This document shows positions 1 through 7,450 of a stretch of DNA of 9,030 nt, piece by piece; positions within the stretch are counted from its first letter, which is position 1; every line of letters begins with the position of its first letter. Location of the stretch: NCBI GenBank assembly GCA_947373235.1, contig CANBWW010000036.1, positions 1-9,030 of the forward strand. Reading direction: 5' to 3'. Under the pieces are notes generated by a model, which saw nothing but the letters and a program-made list of their open reading frames with translations, was not told the origin of the DNA and did no database searches. The stretch is from Candidatus Altimarinota bacterium. GTDB lineage: Bacteria > Patescibacteriota > Gracilibacteria > BD1-5 > UBA2023. The position numbers and the translations under genes were made by a program.

Positions 1-1
1 A

Positions 2-235
2 GAAGAAATAAAGAAAAAACTTATGGAAATAAAGTGAATTATTGATATTCATCATGTCCATATATGGTCTCTTTCTACGACTGAAAATGCTCTTACCGCA
101 CATATTGTCATAGAGGAATGAGCGAATGAAAAAATGATAAAAGATAAAATTCGTCACGAACTTGAACATGAAAACATACATCATGTAACACTGGAAACTG
201 AATATGTAAAGTGTGAGAATAAAGATTGTTGATAA
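2..235 (+). CDS. CDF-family cation efflux protein, C-terminal part (5' end outside window)
   Basis: This is the last 77 codons of a cation diffusion facilitator (CzcD/ZitB-type) metal/proton antiporter; the membrane part lies upstream of the window. What is visible is the cytosolic, ferredoxin-like metal-binding domain. It has the family motif HHVHIW at residues 17-22 of the fragment, followed by SLS, a further conserved His (H34), and an HHVTLETE strand near the end. A terminal Cys pair (C71, C76) resembles the Cys-bearing tails of zinc/cadmium members. Three in-frame TGA codons (35-37, 119-121, 230-232) read as Gly. The first sits in 'KGI' just before the HHVHIW strand, where this family commonly has a Gly. 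The last TGA directly precedes the TAA stop. The substrate is probably Zn or a similar divalent ion by family; the fragment does not prove it. Confidence 0.88.
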
Positions 236-242
236 ATATTTT

Positions 243-275
243 TTGACAAATATTAATTTTTAATTAAATTATATA
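243..275 (+). promoter_or_regulatory. Promoter for the small membrane protein gene
   Basis: A perfect -35 box TTGACA (243-248) lies 7 bases after the stop of the efflux gene. A very AT-rich stretch follows. The best -10 candidate is TAAATT (265-270, 16-base spacer); TATATA (270-275) is a better hexamer but its spacer is about 21 bases. Transcription would begin near 277-283, leaving a leader of roughly 75 bases. The -35 box is clear; the -10 choice is uncertain. Confidence 0.55.
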
Positions 276-294
276 CGTTCCTAGTATGTATTTA

Positions 295-351
295 GGGAAA
301 TCTTAATAATTTGATTTTCCCCATCTATATTCAGGATAGGGGGAAAGGAGG
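295..351 (+). promoter_or_regulatory. 5' leader with two mutually exclusive hairpins next to the ribosome binding site
   Basis: Three short segments share complementarity. Segment A is GGGAAA (295-300), segment B is TTTCCCC (316-322) and segment C is GGGGAAA (340-346). B can pair with A (6 bp, extendable by TC/GA across one bulged base) or with C (7 bp), but not with both. Segment C runs into the SD sequence, so the B:C hairpin would occlude part of it and the A:B hairpin would free it. This is the usual architecture of a translational switch or a thermosensor. No known riboswitch class is recognised, and no ligand can be named. The pairings are read directly; the regulatory role is inferred. 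Confidence 0.35.
344..351 (+). promoter_or_regulatory. Strong Shine-Dalgarno sequence (AAAGGAGG)
   Basis: AAAGGAGG ends 4 bases before the ATG at 356. It fixes that ATG as the start in preference to the in-frame TTG at 311. It is the only strong SD sequence placed before a gene start in the window; the other starts are preceded by AT- or pyrimidine-rich sequence. Confidence 0.8.
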
Positions 352-355
352 CTGT

Positions 356-550
356 ATGACGTTCACTTTTGTTTTTATGATACTGTATATCTTTTTCGCT
401 GGCTATCGCTTCGGGGATAGAACGAAGGCAAGAAAAGTTTGCATTCGTGAGACTGAAAAAGCAGATCGCAAGACTCTACTGATATTCGAAATGGTTATCC
501 ATTTCATTGTTGTAATTATCTTAATTGTGCTTTATTTCTATTGGAAATAA
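356..550 (+). CDS. Small two-helix membrane protein, function unknown
   Basis: This 64-residue protein is not one I recognise. It starts MTFTFVFM and has two hydrophobic segments, residues about 1-17 and 41-62. They are joined by a strongly charged loop (18-40: five Arg and four Lys against four acidic residues), and the protein ends in YFYWK. By the positive-inside rule the loop should be cytoplasmic and both ends outside, giving a helical hairpin. The start is set by the AAAGGAGG box; starting at TTG 311 would place the SD and leader hairpins inside the gene. It has its own promoter and is followed 20 bases later by an intrinsic terminator, so it is a single-gene unit. It contains no TGA codon. 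Reality as a gene is well supported by these flanking signals; no function can be assigned. Confidence 0.75.
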   Translation: MTFTFVFMILYIFFAGYRFGDRTKARKVCIRETEKADRKTLLIFEMVIHFIVVIILIVLYFYWK

Positions 551-569
551 AGCACAACCCCTTGAGAAC

Positions 570-605
570 ACCGCCTCCCAACTTTTGGATCAGGCGGTTT
601 TTTTT
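570..605 (+). terminator. Intrinsic terminator after the small membrane protein gene
   Basis: The stem ACCGCCT (570-576) pairs with AGGCGGT (592-598). An inner CCAA/TTGG stem (578-581 with 585-588) may continue it. An eight-T tract runs from 598 to 605. The tract overlaps the TAA stop of the convergent minus-strand gene (604-606). Read from the minus strand, the same stem follows that gene's stop at once but lacks a downstream T tract, so it should terminate mainly in the + direction. Confidence 0.9.
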
Positions 606-2541
606 ATTCTTCAGTATCAACCATATTTCCTATTTTTTCGTAAAGTTCATAATAATTCTTTACGAATGCTTTTAGTTTCTCATCTTTTGGAAGAAAATAT
701 CAATTCTCTGAAATAGTATACTGGGAAAGGAATTCCGATGCATCTTTTTTTGCAACATAATTCTCTATGAGATCTCCATAATGTTGAGTGTATAAATTTT
801 TCAGTATCTGATATTTTTCATCGGTATAGTCCATTTCTACTTTATTTTCATCATCCAGAAATATAATCCCAGAATCAAAAAGAATTTTGAGGTGAATAAG
901 TCACTCAGTATAATATGGAACCACTTCAGTTTGTTTCATCCAGTCTATAAGTCTCACCGATCTAGTCACCAGTCCTACGATGATATCTTCCTTGAGTTCT
1001 TCTAGGGGATTCTGGAAAAATGCCATCAGTCATCCAGTAGTTGCTTTCCATTCCTCTATATTTTTAAAATTTCATGATTGATTCATGACTATTTCCGTAT
1101 CTCCTTCGATCCAAAGTGTGTGTCAAAATTCATGACCAATAGTTTCTATATCGTAGAGTTTGTAGAACTTTTTCTCATCGGAAAGTATCTTTTTTTTCTT
1201 TGTTCGGATCTGATCACTGAGAGTTTTCTTTGAGAGTACCATCGTTGGTTGACTACGATAGTGTGCGAGTGCTTTTTCTGGAAAACCAAAAATCTTCTTT
1301 CCGTGTACTTTCGTGACTTCTTTATCATTTGGAATTACCTGAGCTGAGGGAAGTCAGTTCAGTCTTGCTCCATAATAGGTGAGAGGATTGGATATATAGA
1401 GTTGCACTTTTCAGAGACCTTGAATAGAAAAAATAGCGACATCAGAATCACTTTTTATATTTTTTTCTCTCAAAAAATTCTCGAACATATTTGTCATATC
1501 ACGTTGTACCACACTTTCAAAAAGTTCCGTATTTTGAAGACGAAAGTCCCACTCAGGAGCAACAGCTCATCTATAGACATCTTCATATTTTTCTAGTGGA
1601 TGGACGATCTGAAATGGAGTACGTATTTCCATCCAGGCTTCATCTACTTTTGACCACTGGGTAACCAACTGGTCAGTATTTTTTTCAGAAAATGCAGATA
1701 TCAAACTCTCCAAATAAGCTAAATATTTATCTTTTTTTTTATATACTTCGTCTTGTTCAGTTTCGAGATTATTTTTGAGTTCCTCTAATTTTCCTATGAT
1801 TTTGTTTATTTCCAGAGGAAATGCATCTTTGTATGCAAGTTTTTTATATCCATCGCCGTCTTCTTCGAGTATGGAATATGATCGATCAGCTTTTTCTCAT
1901 CCATGTCACGTATCGAACAGATTATTTTCTTCCAGATATAGGAGTATATTTTCCTGACTTCCAAATCGATCTTTAAGTTTTTTATTTATACCATATATGA
2001 GTTTTTCATTCCAGGATTTATGAAAAGTATGAAATTCCTTTCAGACAGTATGAACTCATATGATGAGCGTTCGATAAAATGGTGTTAGGAGTTTTTCTGT
2101 TTCTATCGTTTTGATCAGTAATCCATGAAGTTCATCATGAAAATCCTGTACAAATGAAAAAGCCTTGGTAAGGGTATTCATCGTTTTTTCATGACAAAAC
2201 CCCGCTTTTCTTATATAGTTAAGTAAACTATCTTCTCTGAGTTTTGAGATTCTATCATAAGCTATGTACCGATTTTCTTCCGTTTTCTCTATTTCAAGAG
2301 CATCCAGAAAACGATCCAAAATCAGCTGTTCAGCAGAAATCTCTTTTATTCCATTACTAAGTTCGTTCAGAGAATCTATACGTTTCGAAATAAGTGTATG
2401 AATATATCGAATATCTCATTTCATTTTGATGATATTTTTTTCCGCATCGAGTGACAAAATTTGATCTACTATCGCTCCTCTTGTTTGTGGTAATGGAGTA
2501 TTTTCTCATGATTCGTCTTGCTCGCGAGGTATATTTTGCAT
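604..2541 (-). CDS. ciaB: CiaB-like zinc metallopeptidase-family protein (invasion antigen B homologue)
   Basis: With UGA as Gly this is an intact 645-residue protein; under the standard code it has 14 in-frame stops. It carries a gluzincin-type zinc site. GHEFGH has ligands H470 and H474 and general base E471. IEEWKATTGG follows at 495-504, where E496 or E497 is the likely third ligand, much like the HExxGH...EECRA layout of M49 peptidases. Gly473, inside the zinc motif, is itself a TGA codon (1123-1125). The block at 303-332 (WMEIRTP..., HPLEKYED, EWD), the NGLPSAQVIPND block (395-406) and the EEWKATTGGL block match my memory of the Campylobacter CiaB family (about 610 residues). The N-terminal half is helical and charged. 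No signal peptide or membrane segment is visible, so it should be cytosolic unless exported by a non-Sec route. The start is ATG 2541, with no SD sequence. The metallopeptidase fold call is firm; the CiaB assignment rests on recalled motifs and peptidase activity is untested. Confidence 0.78.
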
Positions 2542-2566
2542 AGAAAAAAGTGAAATGATTGAGTGA

Positions 2567-2595
2567 TTATTATGTATGAAAAATAGCTTTGTCAA
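2567..2595 (-). promoter_or_regulatory. Proximal promoter (P2) of the CiaB-like gene
   Basis: On the minus strand a perfect TTGACA (2595-2590) is followed by TAATAA (2572-2567) at 17 bases, or by CATAAT (2574-2569) at 15. Transcription would start near 2560, giving a leader of about 20 bases before ATG 2541. Confidence 0.6.
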
Positions 2596-2632
2596 AATAT
2601 TCACACTTTACGAAAAAAGAGCTCAAAATCTC

Positions 2633-2660
2633 TTTATAGCCCTCCTATTTTTTTCGTCAA
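2633..2660 (-). promoter_or_regulatory. Distal promoter (P1) of the CiaB-like gene
   Basis: On the minus strand TTGACG (2660-2655) and TATAAA (2638-2633) are separated by 16 bases. Transcription would start near 2626, giving a leader of about 85 bases. The AGGAGGG in its spacer is not positioned to act as a ribosome binding site. Confidence 0.5.
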
Positions 2661-2679
2661 TCGATTTTATCATCCTTAT

Positions 2680-2708
2680 TTTCCATATCATATGATTTCC
2701 GATATACT
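2680..2708 (+). promoter_or_regulatory. Possible promoter for the acyltransferase-synthetase pair
   Basis: TATACT (2703-2708) is a good -10 box. The -35 match TTTCCA (2680-2685) at 17 bases is only partial. Transcription would start near 2715, about 30 bases before ATG 2747. It is divergent from the two minus-strand promoters in the same 205-base intergenic region. Confidence 0.4.
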
Positions 2709-2746
2709 TTTTCCGTATTTTCACTTTTATTAAGTTTTTCATTCTT

Positions 2747-3859
2747 ATGAATTTTATTTCTGGGCTCACTGGTGTACGTGCTCTTGCTGCTCTCGCAGTT
2801 GTGATCTATCATCTCAATCAGCGGATTCCGACTCTGGGTATGGGCGGATGAACATGGAATATTCATCAGTTTATCGGACACTTTTCAGTGATGGTGAGTG
2901 TCTTTTTTATGCTTTCTGCATTTTTTCGATCACTTTCTTACTGGAAAAATACGGATACTCCAGAAAAAATCCCAGCATTTTGGCCATCTTTGAAAGATCG
3001 GTGGTTGCGTATTGCACCTGCATATTATGTGGTACTTTTTATAAGTCTCATCACGACTTATTTTGTGTATGGTTTTTCTGGGATGAATATGCCTGCCTTT
3101 TTTTCGGGTTTTGCATTTCTCACGTGGATATCTCCCGATACACTTTTTCCAGTACTCTTAAATGGTCCACTTTGGTTTATATCTTTTGATATGATTGGTT
3201 GGATCGGGACCTCACTTTTCATGATGGGATGGTTTCATCTTGATAAGAAACACAGAGTTTGCTATGCGATTTTTATAACACTCCTGACTCTCGGACTCCA
3301 TTTTCTCTGGATCCATCTTCCATGGTCGCATACAGATGGAATCGCTTCCGTCTGGTTTCCGATCTATAATCCATTCCTGTTTTTTCTTCATTTTCTTTTT
3401 GGTATTGCTGCAGCAGGGATAGTCAATTTCTTGATAAAAAGAAATCAAAAAATATCTGCTTGGTTTGATGTTGGGACTCTTGTAGTCGGATTGATTGCTT
3501 TTATCTCTGTTTGGATGATCCGTGATCTCGGTGACTGGGTGTCTTGGCCAACTGGACCATACCATTTTCCATGGCTGACAACACTCATCCTCCTTACTTT
3601 CGTTTTTCTTCCGTTTACTCGATATCTCTGAAAGATACTCGATAATCGTTTTTTTGTTTTTACTGCCAAGATTTCTTTTAGTCTTTTTCTGATTCACGGG
3701 GTGATTATGGAAATTCTTCGAGTTTTTGTTTTTCCATCTCCACTTACACTTCATACATGGATTTTGTATGCTATCCTGACACTGATTCTTTCATATCTTT
3801 TCGCTTGGTTCCTCTATCGATTTGTAGAATTTCCATGTATTCCCAAGAAAAATAAATAA
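2747..3859 (+). CDS. Acyltransferase family 3 membrane protein (OafA/YrhL type)
   Basis: This 370-residue polytopic protein belongs to acyltransferase family 3, which moves acetyl or other acyl groups onto sugars of surface polysaccharide or peptidoglycan. The N-terminal signature GVRALAALAVVIYH (9-22) supplies the conserved Arg11 and His22 in the first helix. Roughly ten hydrophobic segments follow. The C-terminal region SFSLFLIHG (310-318) and YRFVEFP (357-363) match the typical end of the family. Two TGA codons, at 2849-2851 (in GGG) and 3629-3631 (Gly295), break it under the standard code. Without recoding only a central fragment of about 250 residues is visible. ATG 2747 is chosen because it begins just before the signature; no SD sequence precedes it. 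The synthetase gene follows after 6 bases, so the two are probably co-transcribed, although no functional link is evident. The acceptor sugar cannot be inferred. Confidence 0.88.
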
Positions 3860-3865
3860 CTTCCT

Positions 3866-5914
3866 ATGATCAACTTCCAAAAAATCCACTCGGTTGCCAT
3901 CGTCTGAGCTTCTGAAGATCCGAAAAAAATCGGAAATATACTTATTGCAAAAAATCGCAAATTTGAAGGAAAGATCTACGGTATAAATCCAAAATTAGGT
4001 TCCGCGTATGGATTTGATTTTTATATGGATTTTTCATCGCTTCCAGAAGTTCCAGATATTGCTGTTTTTGCTATCCCCGAATTTCTCATCTACGATGCTC
4101 TCGAGTCAGCAGGAAAGAAATGAATAAAAAAAGCGATTATCATCACAGCTGGATTCAAAGAAATCTGAAAAAAAAAAGAAGAACTCAAACTTCATACCAT
4201 TGCTCAGAAGTACGGTATCCGATTTTTATGACCAAATTGCCTTGGTTATTGAGACACTTTCAAGTGACTCAATCTGAGTTTTGGAGGGAATTTTTTCGAA
4301 AAAGGAAATATAGGAATCATATCCCAGTCCGGTGCGATGGCGGTGGCTATCACCGATATTCTTTCTTCGCGCTCACTCGGATTTTCTACATTTTTCTCTC
4401 TTGGAAATAAGACCGATATAGATGAATCCGATCTGCTTCTGGAACTTCTCGAAGATCCAAATACCAAAGTCATCGCACTGTATCTCGAGAATATTGCTCG
4501 TGGGGATATTTTTCTCGAAACTTTGAAGAAAGTCACTACAAAAAAACCAGTTATTGTCATGATCTGAGGGGTTTCTGATCTTGGGAAAAGGGCGACGTCT
4601 TCTCATACGGGTTCGCTTTCATGAGATCGAAAAATGTACGAAGCGGCTTTTACCCAAGGCTGAGCTTTGCTTATATATTCTCTCGAAGAGTTCTTTGATC
4701 TGCTCGAGATTTTCTCACTTGCTGGAGAAAAAACGCTTCATGGAAATCCATTTCTTATTACCAATGCTGGATGAATCTGAGTTCTTGCTACTGATCAGTG
4801 TAGTTTTCATAGTCTCGAGATCGCGAGTATAGAAAAAGAAGAAGATGGGAAACTTCGAGTGAATATGCCTTCTATGATGTCGACGAAAAATCCGATCGAT
4901 ATTATCGGAGATGCCGATAGTCTTCGAGTGAAGCAGATTCTTGAGAATATTTCTATGATCCGCAAGAAGGCAGATATTCTCTTTTTCTTCACGATTCAGG
5001 CAACGACGGACATAGAAAAAATAGCAGAAGAAATTATCATTTTCCAGAAATCTCATCCTGATTTTCAGATATTTGTCTGACTCATTGGATGAGAGACGAT
5101 TCATACTGCTCGTTCACTTCTCGCTGATGCTCGGATTTTTGTTGCGAGTACTCCAGAGTCTCTCATCAATTCCTATTCACATCTTCTCAACTGGAAAAAT
5201 GGAAAACCAAAAATTCCAGAAAAAGTTATTTCTTCTCTGAAAAATTCCGAAAGTTCACCACTTTTGCTCGATCAAAATAAAACGGAAGATCTCCTTTCGA
5301 GTTATTGACTCTCCACGAGTCAAACGTATCAATATACTGATCTTGAGAGTATTTTACGTCATGTTGATACATTTCCTGGCCCATATATTCTCAAAATTGC
5401 TGGAAAATCGATCGTACATAAGTCAGATATCGGTGGTGTGATCGGTCCAGTTTCATCACCCGAGAAAGTTCAGTCTGCATATGAAAAACTCCTCGAAAAT
5501 ACAGAAAAATATATTTCAAAATCTGAAATCGATGGAGTGACGATCGGAAAATACATCGTTCCATCTCCATTACTCGAGTTTTTTTTCTGAGCAAAGAGAG
5601 ATCCCAACTTTGGTCCAACTTTTGTTATTGGTGCTGGTGGCATTTTTCTGACCGTACTCGATGATACACGTCTCTATATCGGAAAATGGGAAAAATCAGA
5701 AATCCGAAAAACTATCCAGTCACTTCGCTCGTATCCAGCGATTTCTGGCTATAGAAAACAAAAAGTAGCTGATCTGGATCTCATCGTTGATATGATCGAT
5801 ACTTTGTCTACTCTTTTTCTCGAACATCCAGAAATCAAAGAAATCGATATCAATCCGATTCTTTTCGAAGATGGAAAACCAGTGCTCGCAGATGCAAAAA
5901 TATATCTTGCATAA
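3866..5914 (+). CDS. ADP-forming acetyl/acyl-CoA synthetase, fused alpha-beta
   Basis: This 682-residue cytosolic enzyme would interconvert acyl-CoA + ADP + Pi and carboxylate + CoA + ATP, giving one ATP per acyl-CoA. Domains in order are a CoA-binding Rossmann domain (about 1-125; VAIVGAS, then FLGPNCLGYGD), the succinyl-CoA-ligase-like domains (about 150-450; SSHTGSLSGD with phospho-His247, and TNAGGIGVLATD), and an ATP-grasp beta domain (about 470-682; LSSYGLS, ILKIAGKSIVHKSDIGGV, DPNFGPTFVIGAGG, EIDINPIL). His518 in IVHKSD is the likely second phospho-carrier His of the beta part. Length and order match fused family members of about 700 residues. Fifteen of about 57 glycines are TGA, including those of GAS, GPNC, SGD and GGIG, which are strongly conserved in the family. 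It starts 6 bases after the acyltransferase with no SD sequence. Acetate is the usual product, but branched or aromatic acids are also possible. Confidence 0.93.
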
Positions 5915-5932
5915 AAGGATAGAATTATTTTC

Positions 5933-5971
5933 CTGACAAAAATTTTCCTTTTTCCAGATATTTTCTATACT
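5933..5971 (+). promoter_or_regulatory. Possible promoter for nadK giving a leaderless mRNA
   Basis: TATACT (5966-5971) ends exactly 6 bases before the ATG at 5978, so a transcript starting at the normal distance would begin at or next to the start codon. No good -35 box lies 16-18 bases upstream. CTGACA at 5933-5938 would instead pair with GATATT (5957-5962, 18-base spacer). The 63-base gap after the synthetase gene shows no terminator, so read-through from upstream is also possible. Confidence 0.35.
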
Positions 5972-5977
5972 CAATCT

Positions 5978-6763
5978 ATGACTCTTAAGCTCGAACATCT
6001 TTGAAATAGGCGATTGGCCTATAATTCCTTCAAATACAAAGAAAATCCAGTTCTTCGTGAGATTATTTCGAGTGAAAAACTTCAAAAATTAATCGAAAAA
6101 ACTCCAGAAAATACGATCGTGGTTCTTGGTGGTGATGGGACACTGCTTGAGGCGATTCATCTTTTTTATCGTGAAGAAGTGATATTTCTCGGTATCAATT
6201 ATGGAACGAAGGGATTTCTTATGAATCCTGTTTCTATTTTTGAAAGTCAGGAAGATTTTACACTCACGAGTTATCCACTTTTAGAGTGTTCCGTCGATGG
6301 TGAAAAATTTATAGCGTTCAATGAATTTGATATCAAAGCGGGAGATGGGAAGATGCTCCATGTTGATCTTTGCCTTCTTCCTGAAAACCATATTACGATC
6401 GTAGGGGATGGTATCGTGATCAGTACTCCAGCAGGATCTACTGGGTACAATGCGTCACTCGGCGGACCGATCCTTCCTCATGATATTCCTGCATATATCA
6501 TCACTCCGAAAGCTGCATGGAAACCACGTGGACAGTCTCCTGTGATTATTTCTGATCAAGATACCATCCAAATCTGTCCGATTGGTCGAAAAACTCCAGT
6601 CGAAATGTATGCAGATGGACAGCGAATCAAACACACCTTTACTAATGGAGTTCCGATCACTCTCGTCCAAAAAAGTGGAGCTGTTCATCTTTTGGTTTTG
6701 GGTCATGGTACGGATCACTGGAAAGCGAAGGTTTTATCGGAACAGGGATTTAGTAAAAAATAA
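5978..6763 (+). CDS. nadK: NAD kinase
   Basis: This 261-residue enzyme phosphorylates NAD to NADP with ATP or polyphosphate, the only route to NADP. GGDGT (51-55) is the family's phosphate/ATP motif with the catalytic Asp53. FNEFD (114-118) carries the NE pair. GDG at 143-145 and STPAGSTGY (149-157), followed by LGGPI, form the diagnostic second signature. ADGQ near the C terminus is also typical. The length is slightly below E. coli NadK (292), the deficit being at the N terminus. ATG 5978 is used because it adds an in-frame MTLKLEHLG segment through one TGA (6002-6004). A start at TTG 6014 would avoid the TGA but needs a rarer codon. Almost every Gly here is GGN. The PH-domain gene follows after 11 bases, suggesting one transcript. 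Confidence 0.94.
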
Positions 6764-6774
6764 TCGGTAAAAAT

Positions 6775-7347
6775 ATGCCACACTGGTCACATCTTTCTTT
6801 TGAGTGAAAACACGTTGATGAGAAAATCCTTCATTTTTCTGGGCCTTCACCGATTCGAACTCGGTATGAAGTTTTTCGGATTCTTTTTCCTTCTGTGATT
6901 GTCACGATAATCATTATTTTTCTTGGTGTCTATAGTATCCTTTCGTCTGCTACCACCACATTTCTCGTAATTGGAATTCTTCTTTTTATGGCATTTTCTA
7001 CGTGGTACAAGCTCCACCGTGTAAAGCGAAATTATATCATCATCACCTCGAAACGAGTGATTTTCTCAGGTCTTGATGGTTTTTTTAAGGATTATGTAAA
7101 GAAAATAACTTTTGATAATATCCGAAATGTGAATTATTTCACCGATTCATTTCTTGGAAAAATTTATGGATTCGGAACTCTGGAGATTCAGAGTTCTCAT
7201 AACGGTCAGAGTGATATCCACGTGTACCATATTCCCCATGGGAAACTCATCACTCATTATATCGATAAGATTATCTCACTTCCACAAGAAGAGCGAAAAG
7301 ATTTTCCTGCGTTTGATCCTGCATATTTCAAAAATTGGAATAAATAA
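6775..7347 (+). CDS. Membrane-anchored bacterial PH-domain protein (bPH2/DUF304 type)
   Basis: This 190-residue protein has a soluble N-terminal stretch (1-35), two adjacent transmembrane helices (about 36-56 and 60-79) and a C-terminal PH-like beta domain (about 86-160). The domain shows the bPH2 pattern YIIITSKRVIF, then FDNIRNVNY, then FLGKIYGFGTLEI. YdbS/YdbT-type proteins share this helix pair plus bPH2 layout; their molecular role is poorly defined, with envelope stress resistance reported for some. One TGA (6805-6807, Gly11) lies in the N-terminal segment, and ATG 6775 is chosen as the first in-frame ATG 11 bases after nadK. Under the standard code it would be called from GTG 6895 and would lose 40 residues, including the start of the first membrane helix. 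It is the last gene before a terminator. The family call is good; the function is open. Confidence 0.85.
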
Positions 7348-7373
7348 AGAGTTCGGATTACAACATAAAAAAT

Positions 7374-7395
7374 GGTTCTACAAAGAGCCTTTTTT
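7374..7395 (+). terminator. Intrinsic terminator after the nadK-PH operon
   Basis: GGTTCT (7374-7379) pairs with AGAGCC (7384-7389) through one G-U pair around the tetraloop ACAA. TTTTTT (7390-7395) follows. An A-run just upstream (7367-7372) could extend the stem against the T tract and allow some activity in both directions. Confidence 0.85.
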
Positions 7396-7396
7396 A

Positions 7397-7424
7397 TTGA
7401 CTAATTTTGTATGAAAAATATAAT
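7397..7424 (+). promoter_or_regulatory. Near-consensus sigma-70-type promoter for the 455-residue protein
   Basis: TTGACT (7397-7402) and TATAAT (7419-7424) are separated by 16 bases. The -35 box begins two bases after the preceding terminator. Transcription would start near 7431, about 20 bases before ATG 7451. A second TATAAT at 7433-7438 has no matching -35. This is the best promoter in the window. Confidence 0.8.
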
Positions 7425-7450
7425 ATATCTTATATAATTTTATAGACTGT

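Noticed and set aside
311..355. TTG 311 as the start of the small membrane protein
   Set aside because: It would extend the protein through the leader hairpins and the SD box. ATG 356 is correctly spaced from AAAGGAGG.
604..2541. A decayed pseudogene with many stop codons on the minus strand
   Set aside because: All 14 interruptions are TGA, none TAA or TAG, and the conserved motifs continue in one frame across them. The recoded reading is intact.
2616..2635. AAAGAG/CTCTTT stem followed by T residues on the minus strand as a terminator
   Set aside because: Six AT-rich pairs are too weak, and it would fall between the two promoters and the gene they serve.
2640..2646. AGGAGGG on the minus strand as a Shine-Dalgarno sequence
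   Set aside because: No suitable start codon lies 5-10 bases downstream. It sits in the spacer between the TTGACG and TATAAA boxes and about 100 bases before the real ATG.
3212..3754. A 180-residue minus-strand open frame
   Set aside because: It is antisense to the acyltransferase, its translation is low-complexity Lys/Ser-rich without any family motif, and it has no start signals.
6849..6865. A tRNA T-arm-like hairpin (ACCGA, TTCGAAC, TCGGT)
   Set aside because: It lies inside the PH-protein frame. There is no acceptor stem, anticodon arm or CCA end around it, and the G53-C61 pair is missing.
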